From JAHEKB01 sp049115575 (GTDB lineage: Bacteria; Bacteroidota; Bacteroidia; NS11-12g; UBA9320): 61,192 bases of DNA. Both the position numbers and the translations under genes were made by a program. The notes under the pieces are model-generated. The model had not been told where the DNA came from and did no database searches. It saw only the letters and a program-made list of their open reading frames with translations. The stretch lies in the NCBI GenBank assembly GCA_049115575.1, contig JAGDZU010000003.1, forward strand, positions 1 through 61,192. The letters run 5' to 3'. Below are positions 18,096 to 25,155 of this stretch, piece by piece (positions within the stretch are counted from its first letter, which is position 1; the number at the start of each line of letters is the position of its first letter).

Positions 18096-18959
18096 ATGAG
18101 GCAGTTAAAAATTAGTAAGCAGTTCACAAATCGTGAAAACAAATCACTAGATAAATATCTAAACGAAATTAGCAAAGTTCCAATGATTGATGCGCAGGAG
18201 GAAGTTGAACTTGCCAGACGCATTAGAGAAGGGGATCAATCCGCACTTGAAAAGTTGGTTAATGCTAACCTTAGATTTGTGGTTTCTGTATCTAAACAAT
18301 ATCAAAATCAAGGACTTACTCTAGGTGATTTGATAAATGAAGGGAATTTAGGATTGATTAAAGCCGCTAAAAGGTTTGATGAAACCAGAGGTTTCAAATT
18401 TATCTCCTACGCTGTTTGGTGGATCCGTCAGTCCATATTGCAGGCGTTGGCCGATCAATCTAGAATTGTGAGGCTCCCTCTGAACAAAGTTGGATCTATA
18501 GGAAGAATAAGTGCTGCTGCTGCTCGCTTGGAACAACTGCAAGAGCGTGAGCCAACAGCAGAAGAAATTGCCAACGAACTTGAAATAAATACAACTGAAG
18601 TAGAAAATGCTTTTAAGTCTTCAGGTAGACATCTATCTATAGACGCACCATTAACAGAAGGTGAAGACAATAGCCTACTCGGAGTTCTTGATAATAATGA
18701 TGAGCCTAATCCAGATCAACCTCTTATGGAGGAATCTCTGAGAAAAGAAATAAATAGGGTAATCTCTACCTTATCTGAAAAAGAAAGAGATGTTTTAAGA
18801 TATTACTATGGCCTCGATGGTGGACCAGCTCACACTCTGGAAGATATCAGTGAAAAGGTTGGCTTGACTCGAGAGCGCGTGCGTCAGATTAAAGAAAAAG
18901 CATTGAGAAGATTAAGGAAATCTTCTAAGAGTAAGATATTGAAATCCTATCTAGGATAA
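18096..18959 (+). CDS. rpoD: RNA polymerase primary sigma factor, short Bacteroidota form
   Basis: 287 residues, about half the size of proteobacterial sigma-70, as is usual in this phylum. Region 1.2 (SLDKYLNEISKVPMI), region 2 (NLRFVVSVSKQYQNQGL, DLINEGNLGLIKAAKRFD, KFISYAVWWIRQSI), region 3 and region 4 (TLEDISEKVGLTRERVRQIKEKALRRLR) are all intact; region 1.1 is missing. It should recognise the TTTG/TAnnTTTG promoters noted through this window, including its own. A strong terminator follows directly. Confidence 0.97.
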   Translation: MRQLKISKQFTNRENKSLDKYLNEISKVPMIDAQEEVELARRIREGDQSALEKLVNANLRFVVSVSKQYQNQGLTLGDLINEGNLGLIKAAKRFDETRGFKFISYAVWWIRQSILQALADQSRIVRLPLNKVGSIGRISAAAARLEQLQEREPTAEEIANELEINTTEVENAFKSSGRHLSIDAPLTEGEDNSLLGVLDNNDEPNPDQPLMEESLRKEINRVISTLSEKERDVLRYYYGLDGGPAHTLEDISEKVGLTRERVRQIKEKALRRLRKSSKSKILKSYLG

Positions 18960-18960
18960 T

Positions 18961-18987
18961 AAAAAAGGGGCTTTCGCCCCTTTTTTT
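18961..18987. terminator. Bidirectional intrinsic terminator after the sigma factor gene
   Basis: Stem GGGGC / GCCCC with a TTTC loop, preceded by six A and followed by seven T. It lies between the convergent sigma-factor gene and the Spy-like gene, whose stop codon touches the hairpin. Confidence 0.9.
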
Positions 18988-19705
18988 ATACTCTCATAAG
19001 TAAAAATTTGTACTTGAATTTCTTGCCGATGGCCGATTTCGCTGGCTTCTTATTTTTGTGTTCCAGCAATATAGATCTCTGTTGATCTTTTAGTGGTTCT
19101 AATTTCTGCTCAACTTGCTCCAGTTCTTCACTGTGATTGTCAATTATAGGATCAAGTTTTTTCAATATTTCTTGTCTTTTTGCCCTTCTATCTTCATTAC
19201 TTAATGCTTGGCCTTCCTCAGTTTGTAAGTCAGCTCTCATCTCTTTAAGCAATTGTTTAGTTTCAAGGATAATCGCCTTTTCCTCCGCGCTTAGCTTAGA
19301 ATCAAAAGCTGTCCGTTCCGCTTTTACCGCTGGCCTCACCGTTTCCTTGCCAAATTTTTTGGCTTTCTCTTTTTGAGCTTTACGTTGAGCCTTTTTCTCT
19401 TCTTTAAGTGAATCAAGAATTGCTATCTGAGTTTCAGTTAACACTGCTCTTATAGCACGTTCACTCTCCTGTCTAGCATTAATAATTTGCTCCTTTTGGT
19501 TTCCCTCAGTATTTCTTAACTCTTTTATATCTGTGACTTTTTGGATTAGAATATCTTTAATCTGTTGTTCTTGAGTTTCACTCAAATCCAACTGTTCATT
19601 CATCACTTGAACTCTCAAATCAATTCTTGACGCTTTTCTACTTTCTTGCGCTATAGCTGCCTGGCAGATAAAAAACGCGAATGCTAAAATTATACTCTTC
19701 TTCAT
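18986..19705 (-). CDS. Periplasmic coiled-coil protein, Spy/CpxP-like
   Basis: 239 residues. A signal peptide (FFICQAAIAQ) is followed by long, highly charged helices. An LTXXQ-like segment LDLSETQEQQIKDIL near residue 40 and a second copy around LTETQIAILDSL (about 91) resemble Spy/CpxP/periplasmic heavy-metal-sensor proteins. It is likely a periplasmic chaperone or stress sensor. It is the last gene of an operon starting with an ECF sigma factor. The roughly doubled length compared with Spy suggests two LTXXQ modules in tandem. Confidence 0.7.
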   Translation of the reverse strand: MKKSIILAFAFFICQAAIAQESRKASRIDLRVQVMNEQLDLSETQEQQIKDILIQKVTDIKELRNTEGNQKEQIINARQESERAIRAVLTETQIAILDSLKEEKKAQRKAQKEKAKKFGKETVRPAVKAERTAFDSKLSAEEKAIILETKQLLKEMRADLQTEEGQALSNEDRRAKRQEILKKLDPIIDNHSEELEQVEQKLEPLKDQQRSILLEHKNKKPAKSAIGKKFKYKFLLMRV

Positions 19706-19722
19706 ATCTCTTTATTTAATAC

Positions 19723-20124
19723 TCATTTATTGTGCCTTTTATTGCCTTTATGCCTTCTGTGGCCTTTCATTTCACCCTTATGCTTGTCTTTCATTTTAGC
19801 CAGTTTAGCCCGTTGATCCTCATTTAGAATTGGATGCATTTCTGTAAACATTTCATCTCTCAAGGAGTCTCTTTGATTTCTGTGCATGTTCATTAAAGAT
19901 ATGTGGGCAGGTTTGTGTTTTTTTAGTATTTCTTCAATCTGTTCTTTCTGATCTGCCGACAAATCAAGCTTTCTGAACAACATTTTGCCCTCATGCCTTT
20001 CGTTCATGGACATTTCATGCATTCTGTGTATTCTGTGTTTGGCAAGTCTTCCTGCCCCCAAGAACCCAATGAGCATCCCTAGAAGTAAGGTTGAAATAAC
20101 TATGAGTGTAGATTTTATATTCAT
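19723..20124 (-). CDS. Spy/CpxP-family periplasmic protein with N-terminal membrane anchor
   Basis: 133 residues. One hydrophobic helix (about residues 5-27, glycine-rich) anchors a His- and Met-rich helical domain: LDLSADQKEQIEEILKKH (about 53-70) and LNEDQRAKLAKMKDKH are the two LTXXQ-type motifs. Histidines and methionines are common (HRIHRMHEMSM; C-terminal HRRHKGNKRHNK), as in periplasmic metal-sensing relatives such as CnrX/ZraP. It lies 1 base after the gene for the short one-TM protein and is probably co-expressed with the ECF sigma factor. Confidence 0.78.
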   Translation of the reverse strand: MNIKSTLIVISTLLLGMLIGFLGAGRLAKHRIHRMHEMSMNERHEGKMLFRKLDLSADQKEQIEEILKKHKPAHISLMNMHRNQRDSLRDEMFTEMHPILNEDQRAKLAKMKDKHKGEMKGHRRHKGNKRHNK

Positions 20125-20125
20125 A

Positions 20126-20392
20126 TTAGTAATACATTAAATAATTCTCTAAATCGACTTTATATTCAGTAATACCCAATAGGCTATCTAAGTTTAAGGC
20201 TCCATCTTGGGTTACAATAAAGAACAATATAGCCATAGCTAAGCCTATACTGGGAAACAACATGCTCCAACTAAGTTTAAGACCAAATGATTCATTTATT
20301 TCTTCAATTCTAGCGCCCACTCTTGTATGAAAAAATGGGTCAAAATCATAGGTCATTTTAGATAGCGTTGACTCAATGTCTTTTGTGTTCAT
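20126..20392 (-). CDS. Small one-TM protein, possible anti-sigma factor
   Basis: 88 residues with a soluble N-terminal helix (about 1-40), one membrane helix (about residues 44-62) and a short outside tail ending in tyrosines. Position and layout match a short anti-sigma factor: it overlaps the ECF sigma gene by 4 bases (ATGA) and precedes two Spy-like periplasmic genes. No zinc-binding HxxxCxxC motif is present. The anti-sigma role is inferred from context. Confidence 0.65.
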   Translation of the reverse strand: MNTKDIESTLSKMTYDFDPFFHTRVGARIEEINESFGLKLSWSMLFPSIGLAMAILFFIVTQDGALNLDSLLGITEYKVDLENYLMYY

Positions 20393-20922
20393 TTTAATAT
20401 TCTTTTTAGTTTATCCATTGCTCTCTTTAGTCGAGATAATACCGTGCCTTCCGCAATACTGAGAATTTCAGCTGTTTCTCTAGTGCTATATCCTTGTATC
20501 ATTCTTAGATTGATAATTGTTCTAGAATTCACATCCAATCTGCTCAATGCTATTGCTACTAGCTCTTTGTTTTCGTAATCTTCTTCAAATTTTGAATCGT
20601 GCAAACTATTTGAGATATGATCATCCAAACTGACGATTCTTTCTCTTTGTTTCTTGCGTTTTTTCAAAGCACTTAAACATACATTAATGCAAATTCTTGT
20701 GATATAGGTTTTGAGTTCAGAGTTTCCTTTAAAGCTTTTAAGTGATTTGTACAACCTAATAAAAGTTTGTTGGCCAGCCTCTTCAGCATCTTCCATATTG
20801 CCCAGCATATTCACAGCTGTAGTAGCAACCACAGCTTGATATCTTCTGACTATTTCAGAGAACGCAGCTTGATCGCCTTTCAACGAATGCTTAATTAGCG
20901 CAAAGTCTTTTAATTCATTCAA
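20389..20922 (-). CDS. ECF-type RNA polymerase sigma factor
   Basis: 177 residues, the normal ECF length. Region 2 spans about residues 8-75 (DQAAFSEIVRRYQAVV, EEAGQQTFIRLYKSL) and region 4 spans about 120-175 (LDVNSRTIINLRMIQGYS, TAEILSIAEGTVLSRLKRAMDKL). It heads a four-gene run: sigma, one-TM protein, two Spy-like proteins. This is the arrangement of envelope- or metal-stress regulons in which the periplasmic proteins feed back on sigma release. Confidence 0.93.
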   Translation of the reverse strand: MNELKDFALIKHSLKGDQAAFSEIVRRYQAVVATTAVNMLGNMEDAEEAGQQTFIRLYKSLKSFKGNSELKTYITRICINVCLSALKKRKKQRERIVSLDDHISNSLHDSKFEEDYENKELVAIALSRLDVNSRTIINLRMIQGYSTRETAEILSIAEGTVLSRLKRAMDKLKRILK

Positions 20923-20985
20923 AGTGATCTAGCTTATTCATTAGACCTTCAAATGAAAGATTTTATTCCAAAATGTGATTTGTGA

Positions 20986-21108
20986 TTACATCCAACCCAT
21001 ATCTACCCGGGTCTTGTTTCTAGTGTTACACTTGTTTGATGCGCATGAACTGAGCACCATTAAAGCAGCAAATAGCAGAGCTAAGGTTAATATTTTTCTA
21101 GACTTCAT
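20986..21108 (-). CDS. 40-residue lipoprotein
   Basis: Short frame from ATG 21108 to TAA 20986. The first 18 residues are a lipoprotein signal ending in the lipobox LSSC, so the mature, lipid-anchored peptide is only about 22 residues: CASNKCNTRNKTRVDMGWM. It is well separated from its neighbours, with the ECF sigma gene downstream and the arginase-fold gene upstream, all on the minus strand. The clean lipobox and basic, cysteine-containing tail argue for a real gene. Function unknown. Confidence 0.7.
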   Translation of the reverse strand: MKSRKILTLALLFAALMVLSSCASNKCNTRNKTRVDMGWM

Positions 21109-21161
21109 AATGACTTGATAATCGTTACTATACTAACTTCTTGATTACAAAGATATTGTAT

Positions 21162-22277
21162 TTAATGCATTTTTTGCACCGTACTCAGATAACGGTCGGG
21201 TATTTCACCGTTGGCTGCGGCCTGATAATCAGCATATGAACATGGAACTATCACATTTCTGTCAGCATTATTGAGGCTTTTTGGATTTGGGACTTCCATC
21301 CACCATCTGGAGGTTCTTTTGCTCTTGTGAAAAATGAGGTCATGATGCCTTTGATCTATATTACACCTGTATTTCATGAATTCATCATGCTTGCCAGGAT
21401 GGTCATTTACTCGAGATGCAAATCCCTCCATAAAATACCAAAACATTTGTGCGCTGAGTTTTGCAGATTGGTTCCTCACATCCAGTTGGCTGTCCATTCC
21501 AAATAAAGCGAAAACTTGTGTAAGATCACTTACACCTCCATAATAGCCTAATTTACATGCTTGGTCACCATCTAATCCATTAGGAGAAGCAAAGCTAGAA
21601 GCTGGAGATTCAGAATATTTTAGAGCATCAATATCAAAAATGAACAGATGACTATTTCTAATAAGTGGCTCAGCGTCTTCTAATTTAGCTTTTAGGGAAC
21701 CTAATCTCAACTGACTAAAATTCAATTTAGTGAGTATGTCTTGGCTCTTAAACGGAATAAAGTGACTTTGATAAGCCAAAGCATTTATATTAAATAACTG
21801 ATTCGGCCTCATTTGGCAGATTCTTGATAATACCTCACCATCGAGCAAAGGCAATTTAGAAGACACGAATGTCAAATCCAGATTATGAGATAAATCTAAA
21901 CAACCTTCATATATGCATTGAGCCAATTCAGCCGTATGGCCAATTATTAGAACTGTAATGCCGTGATTTACAAGATGTTTAACTACCTCCTTTAAGGCCA
22001 ATTCGGTATCGCTGAATTGCTCACCTCCCACGATATTTCCCAAATCCAACATTTTGGACTTAAGCATGGGGTTGAAGCTTAGCTTATATAGTTCATTTCT
22101 AATTGACTCTGTAGCTTCTGCCTCCTGTATTAGTTTGTCTTTTTGAATACCTACCAAGGCCAAACTGCAATTTTCTAAACTCGGAAAGTCAGATACGTAT
22201 CGTATTATATTGGCCCCGATTTGATAGTTTTCATATTGGGATAGAGTAGAAAGCGGTGTTAGAAAGTCAGATATCAT
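21162..22277 (-). CDS. Arginase/formimidoylglutamase-fold protein with degenerate metal site
   Basis: 371 residues from ATG 22277. The ureohydrolase fold is recognisable: LIIGHTAELAQ in place of GGDHS, HLFIFDIDALKYSE in place of SFDVDALDP, and ASPNGLDGDQACKLGYYGG near the C-terminus. Several Mn ligands look lost: the GGDH Asp is absent and the usual DAHxD stretch reads SSKLPLLDGE, although the later DxD remains. It is therefore probably not a standard Mn-dependent hydrolase. Bacteroidota genomes commonly carry such a protein annotated as formimidoylglutamase. The frame extends to 22361, but a TACATTTG -7 element (22298-22305) lies inside that extension and it would overlap the divergent epimerase gene, so ATG 22277 is chosen. 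Confidence 0.8.
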   Translation of the reverse strand: MISDFLTPLSTLSQYENYQIGANIIRYVSDFPSLENCSLALVGIQKDKLIQEAEATESIRNELYKLSFNPMLKSKMLDLGNIVGGEQFSDTELALKEVVKHLVNHGITVLIIGHTAELAQCIYEGCLDLSHNLDLTFVSSKLPLLDGEVLSRICQMRPNQLFNINALAYQSHFIPFKSQDILTKLNFSQLRLGSLKAKLEDAEPLIRNSHLFIFDIDALKYSESPASSFASPNGLDGDQACKLGYYGGVSDLTQVFALFGMDSQLDVRNQSAKLSAQMFWYFMEGFASRVNDHPGKHDEFMKYRCNIDQRHHDLIFHKSKRTSRWWMEVPNPKSLNNADRNVIVPCSYADYQAAANGEIPDRYLSTVQKMH

Positions 22278-22297
22278 TGAATACTTTCGTATTAGCA

Positions 22298-22305
22298 CAA
22301 ATGTA
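22298..22305 (-). promoter_or_regulatory. -7 element TACATTTG for the arginase-fold gene
   Basis: Exact TAnnTTTG match on the minus strand, 20 bases upstream of ATG 22277, in the short divergent spacer with the epimerase gene (start 22317). Confidence 0.55.
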
Positions 22306-22316
22306 AAATAGTAATA

Positions 22317-23330
22317 GTGAAAATTGGTATAACTGGAGCAAGTGGTTTTTTGGGTAGTCATTTAGTGCATTATCTCCTCATGGAAGGGCATGAAGTATTA
22401 TCAATAAAACGATCCAGTACTTCTATGAGTGAATTCAACGTTTGTGCTGCTTATTATAATCTCATTGATGAGTTTAAAGACAAACTAGTATGGTTTGATT
22501 GTGAGCTATACGACACTATAGCACTCAGCGAAATATTTCGAAATTGTGATGTGGTTATACATTGTGCTGGACTCATTAGCTATTTAAAATCGAAGAGGAA
22601 AGAATTAATAAGAGTCAATGAAGAATATACCGCCAATGTTGTGAATGCCTGTTTAGGTTCTAATGTTCGTCGTTTTATAGGTATTAGCTCAACTGGTGCT
22701 CTTTCAAAGAAACATGATAACAAGCCTATCAAAGAATCATTTGATTGGGATGAAGGCGCCTCTTATGCCTTCTATGGGCTAAGCAAATATCTTGGCGATA
22801 AGCAGATTTGGAGAGCTAAGGAAGAAGGGCTGGATGTAATTGTGCTTAATCCAGGTGTGATACTTGGCTATGGGGATTGGAATAAAGGGTCATTGCGTCT
22901 ATTCAGGAATGCCTATACGAAATTTCCATTCTATAGCACCGGCAGTACTGGATTTATTGGGGTGGAGGATCTTTGTAAGGCAACAGTCCATTTTATTAAC
23001 TCGGCTGAAGTGAATGAACAATATGTTGCCATTTCAGAAAATCTCAGTTTTGACAAAGTTTCATTTATGATGGCGAAGGCATTTAAGACTAAAGCGCCAT
23101 ACATTAAAGTCTCAGGACTTATGCATACGGCCATTCACCAGCTCATCAGCTTTAAAGAATTTATTGGAATTGGTGGACTGTTGAGTAGGGAAACCAGCAG
23201 ATCATCGGTTTTAAAAAGTCAATTTGACAATAGTAAATTGGTGAACACTTTGCCTTTTGATTTGGAGCCAATAGAAAGTGTTATTCAAAAAGCTTGTTTG
23301 GCCTATAATAAAAATAGCCCACCAAGGTGA
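22317..23330 (+). CDS. NAD(P)-dependent epimerase/dehydratase (extended SDR)
   Basis: 337 residues, GTG start. The NAD(P)-binding motif GITGASGFLGSHLV is right at the N-terminus. The catalytic Ser-Tyr-x-x-x-Lys is visible as ISSTG (about 123) and YGLSKYLGDK (about 154). Extended SDRs of this group act on nucleotide sugars, dihydroflavonol-like or sterol-like substrates; which one cannot be decided here. The start is set by the glycine motif, and the gene is divergent from the arginase-fold gene. Its stop lies inside the terminator hairpin. Confidence 0.88.
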   Translation: MKIGITGASGFLGSHLVHYLLMEGHEVLSIKRSSTSMSEFNVCAAYYNLIDEFKDKLVWFDCELYDTIALSEIFRNCDVVIHCAGLISYLKSKRKELIRVNEEYTANVVNACLGSNVRRFIGISSTGALSKKHDNKPIKESFDWDEGASYAFYGLSKYLGDKQIWRAKEEGLDVIVLNPGVILGYGDWNKGSLRLFRNAYTKFPFYSTGSTGFIGVEDLCKATVHFINSAEVNEQYVAISENLSFDKVSFMMAKAFKTKAPYIKVSGLMHTAIHQLISFKEFIGIGGLLSRETSRSSVLKSQFDNSKLVNTLPFDLEPIESVIQKACLAYNKNSPPR

Positions 23331-23338
23331 GCTATTTT
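23311..23338. terminator. Hairpin terminator between the convergent epimerase and L25 genes
   Basis: Thirteen-base arms AAAATAGCCCACC and GGTGAGCTATTTT with one mismatch and a two-base loop, A-rich on the left and T-rich on the right, so it can act in both directions. It includes the epimerase stop codon (23328-23330). Confidence 0.75.
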
Positions 23339-23357
23339 AAGGGTCTTAATTCTGTAT

Positions 23358-24020
23358 TTATTCTGCTGCTGGAGTTTCAGATCCTCCTTCGCCTCCTTCT
23401 CCTTCTGCTCCTTCTGCTCCTTCTGCTGACTCATCTCCCTCTTCTCCTTCTTCATCATCCAAACCAGCACTTTTAGCTGCTCTAGTAATATTACAAGAGA
23501 CAATTGAATTTGCATCTGAATCTAACAAAGTCAGATTGTTAGCACTAATATCTTTAACCTTGATACTCTTTCCAAGTTCAAGATCGTCGATATTCACATC
23601 AATTGATTCTGGAAGATCTTGGATCATTCCTTCAACTGATAATTTTTTGATCTTCAATTCTAAATGTCCACCAGCTCTAACACCTGGAGCGTTTCCAACA
23701 ATATTCACTGGAACCGCTATTTTAACTGGTTTGTTTGTATCAACCTCATAAAAATCTGCATGCATGATTTCTTCTGATACAGGATGGAATTGAAGCTCTT
23801 GAATCTTCGCCAATTTAGCGTCTTCTCCCAATTTAATCTGAACCAAATAGGTGTTAGGAGTGTAAACTAGATTTTTGAAATCTGCTTGATAAACACTGAA
23901 ATGCCTATTCTCATTTGTGCCATAAACAACACAAGGTACTTTTCCTTCTTTTCTAAGCTTTTTAGAAAGAGACTTTCCTGTAGCGCTTCTTTCTTCGCCT
24001 TTTAATGCAATTACTTTCAT
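23358..24020 (-). CDS. rplY: 50S ribosomal protein L25/general stress protein Ctc
   Basis: 220 residues. The N-terminal 5S-rRNA-binding L25 domain starts with ALKGEERSATGKSLSKKLRKEG, followed by CVVYG; the C-terminal TL5/CTC beta domain spans about residues 95-180. The last 35 residues are very acidic (Glu/Gly/Ala) and contain a three-fold AEG repeat. It starts 14 bases after prs, the usual gene order (prs then ctc), so it is probably co-transcribed with prs. Confidence 0.96.
   Translation of the reverse strand: MKVIALKGEERSATGKSLSKKLRKEGKVPCVVYGTNENRHFSVYQADFKNLVYTPNTYLVQIKLGEDAKLAKIQELQFHPVSEEIMHADFYEVDTNKPVKIAVPVNIVGNAPGVRAGGHLELKIKKLSVEGMIQDLPESIDVNIDDLELGKSIKVKDISANNLTLLDSDANSIVSCNITRAAKSAGLDDEEGEEGDESAEGAEGAEGEGGEGGSETPAAE
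23401..23427. repeat. Three perfect copies of a 9-bp repeat (CCTTCTGCT)
   Basis: In-frame tandem repeat in the acidic C-terminal tail of the L25 gene, encoding AEG three times on the minus strand. It could expand or contract by slippage without shifting the frame. Confidence 0.85.
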
Positions 24021-24034
24021 AGTATTCTTAATTA

Positions 24035-25006
24035 TTAAATTAATTCTCGTTGGTAGGAATCAGAAATTCCAAATAATGAGCTTATAGAACCAAACTCACT
24101 GACATTTCTGATAGCATTGGCAAATAATCTGTCAACGCTTAAAACTTTTATTTTTTCATGAGTTCCACTTTTCAATGGAATTGTATCACAAACAACCAAT
24201 TCTTCCATTTCAGAATTGGCAATATTTTCATAGGCTTTGCCTGATAGAACTGGATGAGTACACACCGCTCTCACAGAAGTCGCGCCTTTTTCTTTTAGAA
24301 GCGCCGCTGCTTTGCAAAGAGTGTTAGCCGTGTCGCATATGTCATCAATTAACACCACATCTTTCCCATCTACATCACCAATTACAGTCATAGATGCGAT
24401 TTCGTTTGCTCTTTTTCTTGCCTTATCGCAGATAACCATTTCACATCCCAGAACTTTTGCAAACTCTCTAACTCTTTTAGATGCACCAATATCTGGAGCG
24501 GCCAAAATCAAATTATCTAAACCTAGACTCTTTATATAAGGAATGAATATTACAGTTGAGTCGAGATGATCTACTGGGATATCAAAGAACCCTTGAATCT
24601 GTGGTGCGTGCAAATCCATGGTCATAACCCTGCTCGCGCCTGCTGCTGTTAAGATATTAGCAACCATTTTAGAGCTAATTGGTACTCTAGGCTTGTCTTT
24701 TCTATCTTGTCTTGCCAAACCAAAATATGGAATAACAGCAATTACTTTATGTGCAGATGCTCTTTGAGCGGCATCTATCATCATGAGCAATTCCATTAAA
24801 TTGTCTGCAGGTGGAAAAGTGGATTGAATAATGAATATGTCGCAACCTCTTACAGATTCATCTATACTAGGTTGAAATTCCCCATCGCTAAAAACACTAA
24901 AAGTTGTACTCCCAAGTTTTTGTCCGTAGGCTGTGGCTATTCGCTCTGACAGATATGTCGAAGCAGAGCCGGAAAAGATTTTTACTTTATTTATAAATGA
25001 TGGCAT
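24035..25006 (-). CDS. prs: Ribose-phosphate pyrophosphokinase (PRPP synthetase)
   Basis: 323 residues. It makes PRPP from ribose 5-phosphate and ATP for nucleotide, histidine and NAD synthesis. Visible signatures: KIFSGSASTYLSERIA at the N-terminus, DGEFQPSIDESVRG, the flexible loop PYFGLARQDRKDKPRVPISS, MDLHAPQIQGFFDIPVDHL, and the PRPP loop DVVLIDDICDTANTL near residue 222. It lies downstream of tRNA-Gln and upstream of the L25 gene on the same strand. Confidence 0.97.
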   Translation of the reverse strand: MPSFINKVKIFSGSASTYLSERIATAYGQKLGSTTFSVFSDGEFQPSIDESVRGCDIFIIQSTFPPADNLMELLMMIDAAQRASAHKVIAVIPYFGLARQDRKDKPRVPISSKMVANILTAAGASRVMTMDLHAPQIQGFFDIPVDHLDSTVIFIPYIKSLGLDNLILAAPDIGASKRVREFAKVLGCEMVICDKARKRANEIASMTVIGDVDGKDVVLIDDICDTANTLCKAAALLKEKGATSVRAVCTHPVLSGKAYENIANSEMEELVVCDTIPLKSGTHEKIKVLSVDRLFANAIRNVSEFGSISSLFGISDSYQRELI

Positions 25007-25054
25007 CTCGTTTTACTTTCACTACTTTTTGCAGTTATCATAAACAATCCTTGT

Positions 25055-25126
25055 TGACCGACCAGGGCTCGAACCTGGACTCTTCTGGACCAAAACCAGA
25101 CGTGTTGCCAGTTACACCATCGGTCA
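25055..25126 (-). tRNA. tRNA-Gln (anticodon UUG)
   Basis: 72 bases on the minus strand. The acceptor stem is TGACCGA paired with TCGGTCA, the anticodon stem TCTGG/CCAGA encloses the loop TTTTGGT (anticodon TTG), and the T arm CCAGG-TTCGAGC-CCTGG is intact. The CCA end is not encoded. It sits between recQ and prs. Confidence 0.95.
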
Positions 25127-25155
25127 AAAATGGCTGCAAATTTAACTGTCAATTC

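Noticed and set aside
20986..21161. Possible small RNA between the ECF sigma and arginase-fold genes
   Set aside because: The spacer is explained by the 40-residue lipoprotein frame; no terminator or stable hairpin was seen.
23303..23515. Lys/Glu/Gln-rich minus-strand frame over the L25 tail
   Set aside because: Alternate frame of the repetitive acidic tail of the L25 gene; the composition reflects the repeat, not a protein.
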